A stretch of 64,000 nucleotides of DNA, taken from NCBI RefSeq assembly GCF_002257665.1, contig NZ_MQWB01000014.1:26453-90452 (forward strand), written 5' to 3'. The DNA comes from Rubricoccus marinus. Lineage in GTDB: Bacteria > Bacteroidota > Rhodothermia > Rhodothermales > Rubricoccaceae. The position numbers were made by a program, and so were the translations under genes. This document shows, in pieces, positions 18,249-26,316 of the stretch. Under the pieces are notes generated by a model. That model made no database searches, had not been told where the DNA came from, and saw nothing but the letters and a program-made list of their open reading frames with translations. Every line of letters starts with the position of its first letter. Position 1 is the first letter of the stretch.

Positions 18249-18338
18249 TTGTCGGTCTCTCCCAAACCGCTCGACCATCGGACGACCGTCGCCACCGGCG
18301 CGTCGTCGGGGATCGGCCTCACGACCTGCGTGCGCTGA
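18249..18338 (+). pseudogene. First ~30 codons of a short-chain dehydrogenase
   Basis: A TTG-started frame of 29 codons contains TVATGASSGIGLTT, the TGxxxGIG cofactor motif that opens every classical SDR, and then a stop. Nothing after it resembles the remaining ~220 residues of an SDR; the sequence continues instead as a beta-propeller fragment. I interpret it as a gene start cut by recombination. Confidence 0.6.
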
Positions 18339-18405
18339 CCGTGTCTACCCGCGTCACCATCGCGGCCCGGCGCTCTGGCGGTTCCGGGACGGTGCGGTCG
18401 AGCGG

Positions 18406-18933
18406 GTGACCGACCCCGAGGGCGCGTCGGACTACGGCCCTGCCCCACTCGCGAACGGGGGCGTCGTCTTGTTCCGGATGGCTCCGGAGGAGGAGCCCCA
18501 CCTGCTCCGCCTCGGTCCAGACGGCGGTCTCCATGCGCTCGGCGAGGAAGGCGACCAGCCGTGGCCGGTGGGCGGCGGCCTCGTGTTCCACTCCGACCGC
18601 GACGGGACGGACGCCGTCTGGCGGCTCGACGTCGACGGTGTCGGGGCGGTCCGCGTCACCCCGGCCGGGCTCGACGAGGGCACCCCGACCGTCACGCCCA
18701 TGCCGTCGCCGGACGGCGGCTGGATCGCGTTCACGCAAGGCGACGACCGCGAGTCCCAGGTGTGGCTCATGCGCCTCGACGGCCGCGACCGCCAGCGCCT
18801 CACCGACGGCGAGCCGCACAGCTTCCCCGCGTGGAGCCCCGACGGCCGCGCCCTCGTCGTCACGCGCGGGCGGCCCACCGCCGAGGCCGACCCCTCAGGC
18901 GACCTCTGGCGCCTCAACCTCTCCTACTCCTGA
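18406..18933 (+). pseudogene. WD40-like (PD40/TolB-type) propeller fragment
   Basis: This is about 175 residues with repeated blades: VVLFRMAPEEEPHLLRLGPD, GGGLVFHSDRDGTDAVWRLD, MPSPDGGWIAFTQGDDRESQ and FPAWSPDGRALVVTRGRPTA. The SPDG and D-x-W-x-x-xL pattern is that of PD40 repeats. TolB-like propellers need six blades or more; only three to four are present. The blade pattern already begins upstream of the only start codon (WRFRDGAVERVTDPEG), so the N-terminus is missing. It stops 4 bases before the next gene. It could still be translated from the GTG at 18406. Confidence 0.55.
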
Positions 18934-18937
18934 CTGT

Positions 18938-19957
18938 ATGCCCTCCCTCTCCCTCGTCGCCGCGTTCGACCACCAGGTAACCGGCGTCACCGTCACCGAC
19001 GACGGCCGCACGTTCGTCAACTTCCCCCGCTGGACCGAGGACACGGCCGTCTCCGTCGCCGAGATTCTGGACGACGGTTCGCTCCGCCCCTACCCAGACG
19101 ATGCGTGGAACGGCTGGCGGAACGCGAACGACGCCTCGCCCGGCGACCACTGGGTCTGCGTCCAGGCCGTCGTCGCCGACGGCGACAGCGTCTGGGTCCT
19201 CGACCCGGCCGCGCCGGCCACCGCCCACCTCGTCCCCGGCGGCCCGAAGCTGGTCCAGATCGCGCTCGACGGTGACCGCGTCGCGCGCACGGTCGCGTTC
19301 GGCGAGGACGTCGCCCCCGAGGGCAGCTACCTCAACGACGTCCGGTTCAGCCCGGACGGCACCCACGCCTACATCACCGACTCCGGCTGGCGCGGCGCGC
19401 TCGTCGTCGTCGACCTGGAGACCGGGACCGCGCGGCGCGTGCTCGACGGCCACCCCTCGACCCAGCCCGAGGACGACGTGACGGTCGAGATCGACGGTGG
19501 GCCCTTGCGCCGCCCCGACGGTCGCGGCGCCGTGTTCGCGGCCGACAGCCTCGCGCTCTCGAACGACGGCGAGACGCTCTACTGGAAGGCGCTCACCGGC
19601 CGGACGCTCTACCGCATCGCCACGAGCGCCCTGCGCGACGAGAGCCTGGACGCCGACGCGCTGGCGGAGGCCGTCGAGAAGGTCGGCCAGACCGAGATTA
19701 CCGACGGGCTGTGGATCCACTCGTCGGGCCGGTTTTTCCTCACGGCCGTCGAGACGTACGCCGTGATCGAGCGCGACGGCGACGCCGAGACGGTGGTGGT
19801 CCAGGACGACCGGCTCCGCTGGCCCGACACGATGTCGGAGGGGCCGGACGGGACGATGTACGTCACGGCCTCCCACATTCAGGACTCGCCCTGGTTCAAG
19901 CCGGACGCTGACCACGCGGTGCCGTCGGCGCTCTACCGCTTCGACCCCGCTGACTGA
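18938..19957 (+). CDS. MRJP/yellow-like (L-dopachrome tautomerase-related) protein
   Basis: This is a 339-aa six-bladed propeller of the major royal jelly protein/yellow family. It starts MPSLSLVAAFDHQVTGVTVT; further signatures are RTFVNFPRWTEDTAVSVAEI, LNDVRFSPDGTHAYITDSGW, GADSLALS-type (VFAADSLALSNDGETLYWKA) and the final WPDTMSEGPDGTMYVTASHI. Bacterial members are poorly characterised and related to SMP-30 gluconolactonases. There is no obvious signal peptide. The ATG at 18938 follows the stop of the WD40-like fragment by 4 bases. Confidence 0.85.
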   Translation: MPSLSLVAAFDHQVTGVTVTDDGRTFVNFPRWTEDTAVSVAEILDDGSLRPYPDDAWNGWRNANDASPGDHWVCVQAVVADGDSVWVLDPAAPATAHLVPGGPKLVQIALDGDRVARTVAFGEDVAPEGSYLNDVRFSPDGTHAYITDSGWRGALVVVDLETGTARRVLDGHPSTQPEDDVTVEIDGGPLRRPDGRGAVFAADSLALSNDGETLYWKALTGRTLYRIATSALRDESLDADALAEAVEKVGQTEITDGLWIHSSGRFFLTAVETYAVIERDGDAETVVVQDDRLRWPDTMSEGPDGTMYVTASHIQDSPWFKPDADHAVPSALYRFDPAD

Positions 19958-20001
19958 GCCGCGCGAGTTCCGTCCTCCGATCCGGTCTCGCTTCCGTCCC
20001 T

Positions 20002-20017
20002 GATAAGCGCCGTTATC
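20002..20017 (+). terminator. Short inverted repeat after the MRJP gene
   Basis: GATAAGCGCCGTTATC is an AT-tipped inverted repeat (GATAA/TTATC) 45 bases after the MRJP stop and just before the breakpoint of the truncated helicase. It may be a terminator or a scar; there is no T-tract. Confidence 0.3.
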
Positions 20018-20030
20018 GAGCGTCTACCGC

Positions 20031-20666
20031 TCATGCTTTCCCCATTCCGGTCCCGTCACCGACGAAGAACCCCTGCCTCCGTCCGGCCTCCTCCCCCGTA
20101 CCGGGCAAACGCTCCGTGTGAGCGGCGCCCGCGCGGCAGACGGTCTCGAGCTGCGCGTCCGAGAGGAGGCCCCGGCTCACGAGGTGCTCGGGCAGCGTCG
20201 GGCGGTATGCGCAGGGTGGGGCGGTGGCCGCTGCCATCGCGGCCGACTCGACGAGCCGCGTCGGGTGGGGGCAGGCGCCGGGGACCTTAACACTCGCGCG
20301 GTAGGCGTCGAACACGCTCGCCGTGAGCGCACCGGTCTGGGCGACCTCACTGGCCGTCTCGACCGCCAGAGGCCGGGTGTCCGCGAAGGGCCACACCGGC
20401 GCGACGGCGCGCCGAGGGACGGATCCGCTCCGGGACTCCACCGTCGCCTTGGGGCGCGGTGTCGAGGCGCCCCCCGCGATGCGTGGTGCGAGGAGGGCGA
20501 AGAGGTCGAGTTGTTCGACCTGGGGCTGAGTCGCTGAGGATGCGACGTGAGATGGAGAAGGGGCCACGGGATTTCCGGCTGGCTGGGCGTGCGGAGACAC
20601 GACCCGAGACGCTCTCCGGTCGGCTCCGGCCCGCCGCGTTGACGGGCTCGCCCATCGGCCCGGCAT
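20031..20666 (-). pseudogene. SNO helicase second copy, truncated at Walker A
   Basis: This is a 211-codon frame that matches the N-terminus of the intact helicase (2575-6147) almost throughout. Shared stretches include [43 protein letters not shown] and [19 protein letters not shown]. It ends GDGTGMGKA and a stop, exactly at the Walker A lysine, where the intact copy continues GKGRQ. The remaining ~980 residues are absent. The ATG at 20666 aligns with the GTG of the intact copy. The MTase that would normally accompany such a helicase lies upstream on the same strand at 23711-24760, separated by the catalase and esterase-fragment block. The product cannot be a helicase. Confidence 0.9.
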
Positions 20667-20669
20667 CGC

Positions 20670-20680
20670 GGGGGGGGGGG
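20670..20680. repeat. Eleven-G homopolymer just upstream of the truncated helicase start
   Basis: An uninterrupted run of 11 G lies 4 bases outside the start codon of the truncated helicase. It is the longest homopolymer I notice in the window. It is absent at the equivalent position of the intact copy. Confidence 0.7.
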
Positions 20681-20771
20681 CATGACCCGCTCCCTCGCGC
20701 CCTAGCAGCTCAGGCCACTCACCGGTGCCACACCCCCATCGCCACGTCCGGGAAAGCGTCGCGGGCGGAGG

Positions 20772-20800
20772 CCGGACGTTGATTCCTGGACGGGTTACCA
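20772..20800 (-). repeat. Leader element shared by both SNO helicase copies
   Basis: The sequence around GATTCCTGGACGGGTTACC resembles GATTCCCGGACGGGTTTCC at about 6246-6264, upstream of the intact helicase. Both lie 100-130 bases before the respective start codons, so the duplicated block included upstream sequence, probably a promoter or regulatory site. The rest of the 250-base gap between the fragment and the catalase start holds no gene. Confidence 0.5.
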
Positions 20801-20916
20801 GCGCGCCGGAAAGCCTTCTACATCGGTGCGTGTCTGCCCTCCTTTCGCATCTCCGAACCGCATCCCACGCCAGAGAGTATGCCCACCACCTCTCTCTGCC
20901 CCCTTCCCATCTTCCC

Positions 20917-23049
20917 ATGTCCGACCCGAAGCGCCTCACCGACGACCAGGGCCACGACGAGGCCGCCAAGGACCGCCACCTCGAACCGTACCGCGAGGAC
21001 GCCGACGGCGAGTACCTCACGACGAACACCGGTCTCCGCGTCAACCACACCGACGACTCGCTCAAGGCTGGCACCCGCGGACCGACGCTCCTGGAGGACT
21101 TCCACCTCCGGGAGAAGATGACCCACTTCGACCACGAGCGCGTCCCCGAGCGCGTGGTCCACGCCCGGGGCTCGGCGGCCCACGGCTTCTTCCAGGTCTA
21201 CGAACCCCTCACGGACCTCACGAAGGCCAAGGTCTTCCAGGACCCGTCGCAGAAGACCCCCGTCTTCGTCCGGTTCTCGACCGTCGTCGGCTTCCGCGGC
21301 TCGGCCGACACCGTCCGCGACGTGCGCGGGTGGGCCACGAAGTTCTACACCGAGGACGGCAACTGGGACCTCGTCGGCAACAACATGCCGGTGTTCTTTA
21401 TCCAGGACGCGATCAAGTTCCCCGACCTCGTCCACGCCATCAAGCCCGAGCCGGACTCCCAGACGCCGCAGGCCTCGGCCGCCCACGACAACTTCTGGGA
21501 CTTCATCTCGCTCATGCCCGAGAGCGCGCACACGATCATGTGGGTGCTCTCCGACCGAGGCCTTCCGCGCTCCTACGCCATGATGGAGGGGTTCGGCGTT
21601 CACACCTTCCGCCTGGTCAACGCCGAGGGCAAGGCTCGCTTCGTCAAGTTCCACTGGCGGCCCGTCCTGGGCACCCACTCGCTCGTGTGGGACGAGACGC
21701 AGAAGATCGCCGGCAAGAACCCGGACTTCAACCGGCAGGACCTCTGGGACCGAATCGAGGACGGGGATTACCCCGAGTACGAGCTCGGCCTCCAGGTCGT
21801 CGAGGAAGAGGACGAGCACGCCTTCGACTTCGACCTCCTCGACCCGACCAAGATCATCCCCGAGTCCGAGGTGCCCGTCCGCATCGTGGGCAAGATGACG
21901 CTCAACCGCAACCCGGACAACTTCTTCGCCGAGACCGAGCAGGTCGCCTTCCACCCCGGCCACGTCGTCCCCGGCATCGACTTCACGAACGACCCGCTCC
22001 TCCAGGGGCGCCTGTTTTCGTACATCGACACCCAGATCAACCGGTTCTCGAGCGCCAACTTCAACGAGCTCCCGATCAACCGGCCCGTCGCCGCCGTCCA
22101 CAACAACCAGCGCGATGGGTTCATGCGGCAGACGATCAACCGCGGCCCCGTCAACTACTCCCCGAACTCGCGCGGCGGCGGCTGCCCGATGACGGCGCCG
22201 GAGTCCGAGGGCGGCTACGTCCACTACGCCGAGCGCGTCGAGGGCCACAAGGTCCGCGAGCGGAGCGACAGCTTCAAGGACTTCTTCAGCCAGCCCACCA
22301 TGTTCTGGCACAGCCTGACCGAGGGCGAACAGGACCGTCTGGTGTCCGCCGCGCACTTCGAACTCGGGAAAGTCACGATCATGGAGGTCCGCGAGCGGAT
22401 GGTGACCGACTTCTTCAACCACATCAACCACGACCTCGCTGTGCGTGTGGCAAAGGGCATCGGGGTCGAGCCGCCGACCGCGTTCGCGGGGACGGAGACG
22501 GACAAGCGGATCCCCGAGGTGAGCACCATCAAGCGGGGCCGCTACGACACGATCCAGACCCGCAAGGTGGCCATCCTCCTCGCCGAGGGCTTCGACCACG
22601 AGCAACTCATGGCCGTCAAGGAGATGCTCATGGACGGCGGCGCCATGCCGACGGTGGTCGCTGAAACGCTGGGAATGCTCACGAGCGCGTCCGGCGAGAC
22701 GGTCGAGGTGGACGAGAGCTACCTCACGACGGCCTCCGTCCTCTTCGACGCCTTCTTCGTGCCGGGCGGCGCCGAGAGCGTCGAGGCGCTCAAGGCGCAC
22801 GGCGACGCGCTCCACTTCGTCCACGAAGGGTACCGACACGCCAAGCCCATCGGCGCGACGGGCGAGGGTGTCGAGTTGCTGAGTGCGGCGCGCCTGCCCG
22901 ACCTCGACGTCTCGGACGGCCCGACGACCTCGGACCGGGGCGTCGTCACCGCCCACGACGACCTCGACGGGTTCCCCGGGGCGTTCCGCGAGGCCATCGC
23001 GCAGTACCGCCACTTCGACCGGAACAAGAAGGACCAGGTGCCCGCGTAG
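20917..23049 (+). CDS. katE: Large-subunit monofunctional catalase (HPII type)
   Basis: This is a 710-aa heme catalase of the large clade, which decomposes hydrogen peroxide. The N-terminal core has VVHARGSAAHGFFQVYEPLT (distal His), VFVRFSTVVGFRGSADT and FSYIDTQINRF (proximal Tyr region). The C-terminal ~150 residues (TRKVAILLAEGFDHEQLMAV through FFVPGGAESVEAL) form the class I amidotransferase/DJ-1-like domain unique to large catalases. Length is close to E. coli KatE (753 aa). The ATG at 20917 follows a long C/T-rich leader. It is probably monocistronic; an erythromycin-esterase fragment follows 54 bases later. It has been placed between two parts of an SNO/MTase module. Confidence 0.95.
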   Translation: MSDPKRLTDDQGHDEAAKDRHLEPYREDADGEYLTTNTGLRVNHTDDSLKAGTRGPTLLEDFHLREKMTHFDHERVPERVVHARGSAAHGFFQVYEPLTDLTKAKVFQDPSQKTPVFVRFSTVVGFRGSADTVRDVRGWATKFYTEDGNWDLVGNNMPVFFIQDAIKFPDLVHAIKPEPDSQTPQASAAHDNFWDFISLMPESAHTIMWVLSDRGLPRSYAMMEGFGVHTFRLVNAEGKARFVKFHWRPVLGTHSLVWDETQKIAGKNPDFNRQDLWDRIEDGDYPEYELGLQVVEEEDEHAFDFDLLDPTKIIPESEVPVRIVGKMTLNRNPDNFFAETEQVAFHPGHVVPGIDFTNDPLLQGRLFSYIDTQINRFSSANFNELPINRPVAAVHNNQRDGFMRQTINRGPVNYSPNSRGGGCPMTAPESEGGYVHYAERVEGHKVRERSDSFKDFFSQPTMFWHSLTEGEQDRLVSAAHFELGKVTIMEVRERMVTDFFNHINHDLAVRVAKGIGVEPPTAFAGTETDKRIPEVSTIKRGRYDTIQTRKVAILLAEGFDHEQLMAVKEMLMDGGAMPTVVAETLGMLTSASGETVEVDESYLTTASVLFDAFFVPGGAESVEALKAHGDALHFVHEGYRHAKPIGATGEGVELLSAARLPDLDVSDGPTTSDRGVVTAHDDLDGFPGAFREAIAQYRHFDRNKKDQVPA

Positions 23050-23103
23050 GGCGCCTGCAAGGCGCGTGGCCTCCCGCGTCGCATCCTCGAACCGTCAGAG
23101 GGT

Positions 23104-23763
23104 ATGCCCGCCTCGTCTCTCCCCGATCGTCCCCTCCCCGTCTCTGGCGACCCCGCCAGAGGCGAGGTCTACCGCGCGCCTCAAGACGTCGGCGCGCTCG
23201 TCGCCGATCACGCCGAAGGGTTCGACCGCGTCGACGACGCCGACCCCGGATCGGGTCCGGGGCAGGCTCTCGGGCCGATCCTGGACCGCATCGGCGACGC
23301 CCACGTCGTCTGCATCGGCGAGGCCAGCCACGGCACCCACGAGTTCTACCGCCTGCGTGCGCGCATCACGCAGGCCCTCATTGAGGAGAAAGCCTTTTCG
23401 GTCGTCGGCGCCGAGGCCGACTGGCCCGACATGGAGCGCATCGACGCCTACGTCCGCTGGCGCCAGCCGGACGATAGCGAGTGGGAGGCCTTTGCACTCC
23501 TCTCGCGCAGCGGCCTGCGAGTCGCGGAGAGGCCCGGGCTCGGCGCCCGCCGGGCTGGCGGCGCCGTTCACCGCGCGCCGCGCTCGCTCGCAGAGACCGC
23601 CAGCGCGGCGCCCCCTGACCAGGGTCGGCTGGGTAGGACGGCCCCGCCGCGCGCGTTCCCGACGCGGCGGTCGTACACATGCGCGCACCACACCTCGACA
23701 TCAACTTCTGTCAGGGCCACCGACGTCCGCCTCGCGTGGATCGGCCCGCCCGCGTTGGCATGA
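23104..23763 (+). pseudogene. Erythromycin esterase family, N-terminal fragment
   Basis: The first ~130 residues are those of an erythromycin-esterase-like hydrolase: ADHAEGFDRVDD, HVVCIGEASHGTHEFYRLRA and FSVVGAEADWPDMERIDAYV, with the catalytic GEASHG-TxE-F region. Family members are 400-450 aa. After DSEWEAFA (about position 23502) homology ends and the frame runs through unrelated residues to 23763, overlapping the end of the methyltransferase gene on the other strand. It lacks the C-terminal half of the active site and should be inactive. Confidence 0.75.
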
Positions 23764-24760
23764 GCAGATCGACGACGTCAGGCACCGCCTCCACGACGCC
23801 TTCCACGCGCGCCCTGGCTGCGCCGGATGAGTGCTCTGGCATCCGCTCCACGACGAGGAGGCGTGTGCGTACAGAGGTCCCATACGGGCGATAGACCGCG
23901 CCGCCCACCTCGACATCGGCGCAGAGGATGAACGGGTCGGCGTCAATGGTCTGGAAGAACGCCCCGTGCGTCGGCTTGCCGCGTTGGACGGCGGCGCTGA
24001 GGACGGCGACGAGCCGTCCGCCCGGCTCCAAGCGACGGAGAGCCTGGAGTACGTGATCGGTCCCGACCGTCGGGACGCGGCGGGTCCCGAGGCGCCCGGC
24101 AGTCTGCGAGAATGGGGGGTTCATCAAGACCACGTCGGCGCGGACGGACGGCGGCAGGATGGCGTCGAGGTGGTCGGCGTTTTCGCGTGTGAGCGTCTCG
24201 CCCGGGTCCTGGTCTGCCGCCTCCAGTAGGACCGCCAGCAGGTCGGCCCGTCGGTCAGAGAGTTCATTGGCGTGGACCGAGGCGCCAGAGGCGAGCGCGA
24301 AGGTGCAGAGTGCGCCCGTCCCAGCGGATGGCTCCAGGACGCGGTGCCCCTCCCCTACCCCACTCACCCAGGCGCAGAGCCCGGCGTAGGCGGCGGGCGT
24401 CGAGAACTGCTGGTAGTCGTTCTGCTCCGCGGTTCGGCGCGTCTGGCTGGGTAGGAGCGCCGAGAGCCGCTCGACCTCGGCGAGCGCGTCGCGGGCGCCA
24501 GAGGAGCACTCCATCGAGGCCCCTGGCGGGAGGCGCCCGACAGCGCGGAGCAGGTGGAGGTGGAGCCCGAGTTCAGCGGCGTCGTAGGCGTCGCGGGGCG
24601 TGAAGGCGCCCTCGGCGAGCGAGCCGCCATAGGCGCTGGAGGCGAGAGCGAAGAGGTCGGCGGATGAGAGCGGTTTCGAGGCCGCGACGTACGCTTCGAC
24701 CTCTCGGGCGAGACGGACGTGGGCGTCTAGAGCCAGTGGAGATGTAGCCGGATGTGGCAT
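23711..24760 (-). CDS. Adenine-specific DNA methyltransferase (SNO-linked type)
   Basis: This is a 349-aa class I methyltransferase. NDYQQFSTPAAYAGL leads into the SAM-binding motif I VLEPSAGTGALCTFALASGA (residues ~140-160), and the catalytic motif IV is DVVLMNPPFSQTAG (NPPF, typical of N6-adenine enzymes). It ends with RTRLLVVERMP and a low-complexity tail. This arrangement is the one found next to, or fused with, strawberry-notch helicases in mobile elements (as in DarB). The ATG at 24760 is used because upstream codons look unrelated. Downstream on the same strand lies the truncated helicase (20031-20666), now separated by about 3 kb of inserted genes. A 17-bp hairpin sits in its leader. 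The methylase domain appears intact. Confidence 0.85.
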   Translation of the reverse strand: MPHPATSPLALDAHVRLAREVEAYVAASKPLSSADLFALASSAYGGSLAEGAFTPRDAYDAAELGLHLHLLRAVGRLPPGASMECSSGARDALAEVERLSALLPSQTRRTAEQNDYQQFSTPAAYAGLCAWVSGVGEGHRVLEPSAGTGALCTFALASGASVHANELSDRRADLLAVLLEAADQDPGETLTRENADHLDAILPPSVRADVVLMNPPFSQTAGRLGTRRVPTVGTDHVLQALRRLEPGGRLVAVLSAAVQRGKPTHGAFFQTIDADPFILCADVEVGGAVYRPYGTSVRTRLLVVERMPEHSSGAARARVEGVVEAVPDVVDLLMPTRAGRSTRGGRRWP

Positions 24761-24787
24761 GGCGCTTTGCGAGATCGGGGCTCGTGA

Positions 24788-24831
24788 GGGGTGGCGACGG
24801 CGTGTCACGGGGGTCACGCCGTCGCCACCCC
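24788..24831. repeat. Perfect 17-bp inverted repeat in the methyltransferase leader
   Basis: Positions 24788-24804 (GGGGTGGCGACGGCGTG) are the exact reverse complement of 24815-24831, around a 10-base loop TCACGGGGGT. It begins 27 bases upstream of the minus-strand methyltransferase start. In RNA it would be a very stable hairpin in the 5' leader; in DNA it could be a dimeric operator. The rest of the 290-base gap to the LexA-like gene contains the operator at 24992. Confidence 0.8.
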
Positions 24832-24991
24832 GGTCCCGCATCGACCCACCGTTTTCTCAAATGCTGAGACCCGGATCCCCACCGACTATCCATATCTGTA
24901 ATTCACGGACTTGCGTACCCACGCAGGAACCGTTGGAATCCCTCCATAAGCGATCCGGCCGGTGCTTTCAGGGCACACGGGACCCAACTTG

Positions 24992-25005
24992 ACACTTCGA
25001 GGTGT
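24992..25005 (+). promoter_or_regulatory. Operator-like palindrome before the LexA-like gene, with TTGACA
   Basis: ACACTTCGAGGTGT is a 14-bp near-perfect palindrome (one mismatched pair) beginning 61 bases before the LexA-like start. It overlaps TTGACA at 24989-24994, a possible -35 hexamer, so a bound repressor would block it. A second half-site-like TGACA follows at 25010-25014. LexA-type repressors usually control their own promoter, so this is the best candidate for its box. Confidence 0.55.
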
Positions 25006-25052
25006 AAACTGACAACCCCGCCGTCACACTGCGCCCGCCGCGCACCCCAACC

Positions 25053-25682
25053 GTGCTCTACCCCCGCCAGACCGAGCTCCTTGCGCTCCTCCGCGACGCC
25101 GTCCGCCGCGGCGGGGCGGCCCCGAACGGGAGCGAGCTCGCTCGGCGGATGGGGCTCGCCAACGTGTCCGCGGTCTACGCCCATCTCCGCAAGCTGGAGG
25201 CGGCCGGGTTCGTCGCGCTCACGTCCGGGGGCCGGGGCGTCCCGCTCCAGATCGAACTCACCGAGTCCGGCGAGCGCCACGGTCGCGCGCGCCCCTGGCC
25301 GCGGCTCGGGAAGATCCCCGCCGGGCCGATCACCGACGTGGCGGCCCAGGCCGACGACTTCGTCGCGACGCTCCCAGACCTCGTGCCCGCGATGCGGCCC
25401 GGCGACTACCTCCTGGTCGTCGACGGGGAGTCGATGACGGGCGCAGGGCTCCTCCCCGGGATGACGCTCGTCATGCGGCCCGACGTGACCCCGACCGACC
25501 GCGACGTGTGCTCGGTCTACGTCGAGGGCGAGGGGAATACGCTCAAGCACGTCGTCGAGGACGGCTCGTACGTCGTGCTCGTCGCGCGCAACCCCGAGTA
25601 CCCCGACCAGCGCGTGCCTAAGAGCATGGCCTGCGTCCAGGGCGTCGTCGTCGCCGCGCTCGCCGTCCAAACCTTCCGCTAA
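25053..25682 (+). CDS. LexA-like S24 autoproteolytic repressor
   Basis: This is a 209-aa protein. The N-terminal winged helix has LLALLRDAVRRGGAAPNGSE and NVSAVYAHLRKLEAAGFVAL. The C-terminal S24 protease domain has the scissile Ala90-Gly91 in GKIPAGPITD, the nucleophile Ser127 in VVDGESMTGAGLLPGM and the general-base Lys165 in GNTLKHVVEDGSYVVLVARN. All elements needed for RecA-stimulated self-cleavage are present. Start GTG at 25053. It is followed after 19 bases by an ECF sigma factor and a Ser/Thr kinase, apparently one operon. It could therefore tie the sigma/kinase pair, and perhaps plasmid functions, to DNA damage or to single-stranded DNA entering by conjugation. Whether it is the host's main LexA cannot be decided here. 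Confidence 0.9.
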   Translation: MLYPRQTELLALLRDAVRRGGAAPNGSELARRMGLANVSAVYAHLRKLEAAGFVALTSGGRGVPLQIELTESGERHGRARPWPRLGKIPAGPITDVAAQADDFVATLPDLVPAMRPGDYLLVVDGESMTGAGLLPGMTLVMRPDVTPTDRDVCSVYVEGEGNTLKHVVEDGSYVVLVARNPEYPDQRVPKSMACVQGVVVAALAVQTFR

Positions 25683-25701
25683 GCCGCCCCCACCACGACC
25701 C

Positions 25702-26316
25702 ATGACCTCGACGACCCTCCCGCCCCGCCGCCGAACGATCCGCACGAAGGCCGACGCCGAACGGGCGGTCTACGCCGACCTCCGGCAGATCGCCCGGAGG
25801 CTCCGCTCGCGGGAGAGCCCCGGGATCACGCTCGCGACGACGGGCCTGGTCCACGAGGCGTACCTCTCGCTCCAGCGGAGCCACGGGGCCGGATACGAGA
25901 TCGGCTGGAACGCCGAGGTGTCCTTCGGGCTCTACGCCACGGCCATGCGGAACGTGCTCGTGAGCGCGGCCCGCCGGAGGCGCGCCGACAAGCGAGGCGG
26001 CGGGGCGGCCACCGTTCCGATCTCCGAGCACGACGTCCGCGCGGGCGCCGACCCGACGGGCGTTGAGGGCTGGGCGCACCTCACGGTCGATCTCGACGCG
26101 GCGATGGAGCGGGTCCGCCGCGCGAGCGAACGGCTTCACCGGGTCGTCGAGCTCAAGTTCTTCGCCGGCCTCGAGATCGCCGAGATCGCGGGGGTGACGG
26201 GGACGAGCCCGGCCACCGTGAAGCGGGATTGGGAGAAGGCCCGCGCGCTGCTCTACGCCTACGTCTCCGAGGACTCCACGTCGCAGGAGACCATCGACGC
26301 GCCACAAGCCGGATGA
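25702..26316 (+). CDS. ECF-type sigma factor of the kinase-linked class
   Basis: This is a 204-aa protein. Sigma region 2 is represented by LRQIARRLRSRES, TGLVHEAYLSLQR, FGLYATAMRNVLVSAARRRR and ADKRGGGAATVP. Region 4 is represented by ERLHRVVELKFFAGLEIAEI and TGTSPATVKRDWEKARALLY, a helix-turn-helix. The wording (TGLVHEAYL, KRGGG) is that of the Sigma70_ECF (PF07638) group common in Planctomycetes and relatives, often encoded beside a Ser/Thr kinase. The stop overlaps the kinase start (ATGA). There is no anti-sigma gene; the adjacent kinase probably controls its activity. Target promoters are unknown. Confidence 0.9.
   Translation: MTSTTLPPRRRTIRTKADAERAVYADLRQIARRLRSRESPGITLATTGLVHEAYLSLQRSHGAGYEIGWNAEVSFGLYATAMRNVLVSAARRRRADKRGGGAATVPISEHDVRAGADPTGVEGWAHLTVDLDAAMERVRRASERLHRVVELKFFAGLEIAEIAGVTGTSPATVKRDWEKARALLYAYVSEDSTSQETIDAPQAG

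Noticed and set aside
20818..23013. Open frame of 731 codons on the minus strand over the catalase gene
   Set aside because: Antisense shadow of katE with unnatural composition; catalase is certain on the plus strand.
20850..23110. GAACCG...GTATGC similarity upstream of the catalase and the esterase fragment as an ECF promoter
   Set aside because: The spacing differs (16 versus 7 bases), so it cannot be one promoter type; probably chance.
6300..23763. Integron gene-cassette array as cause of the many small pieces
   Set aside because: No integrase and no attC-like imperfect palindromes between the pieces, and fragments lie in both orientations.
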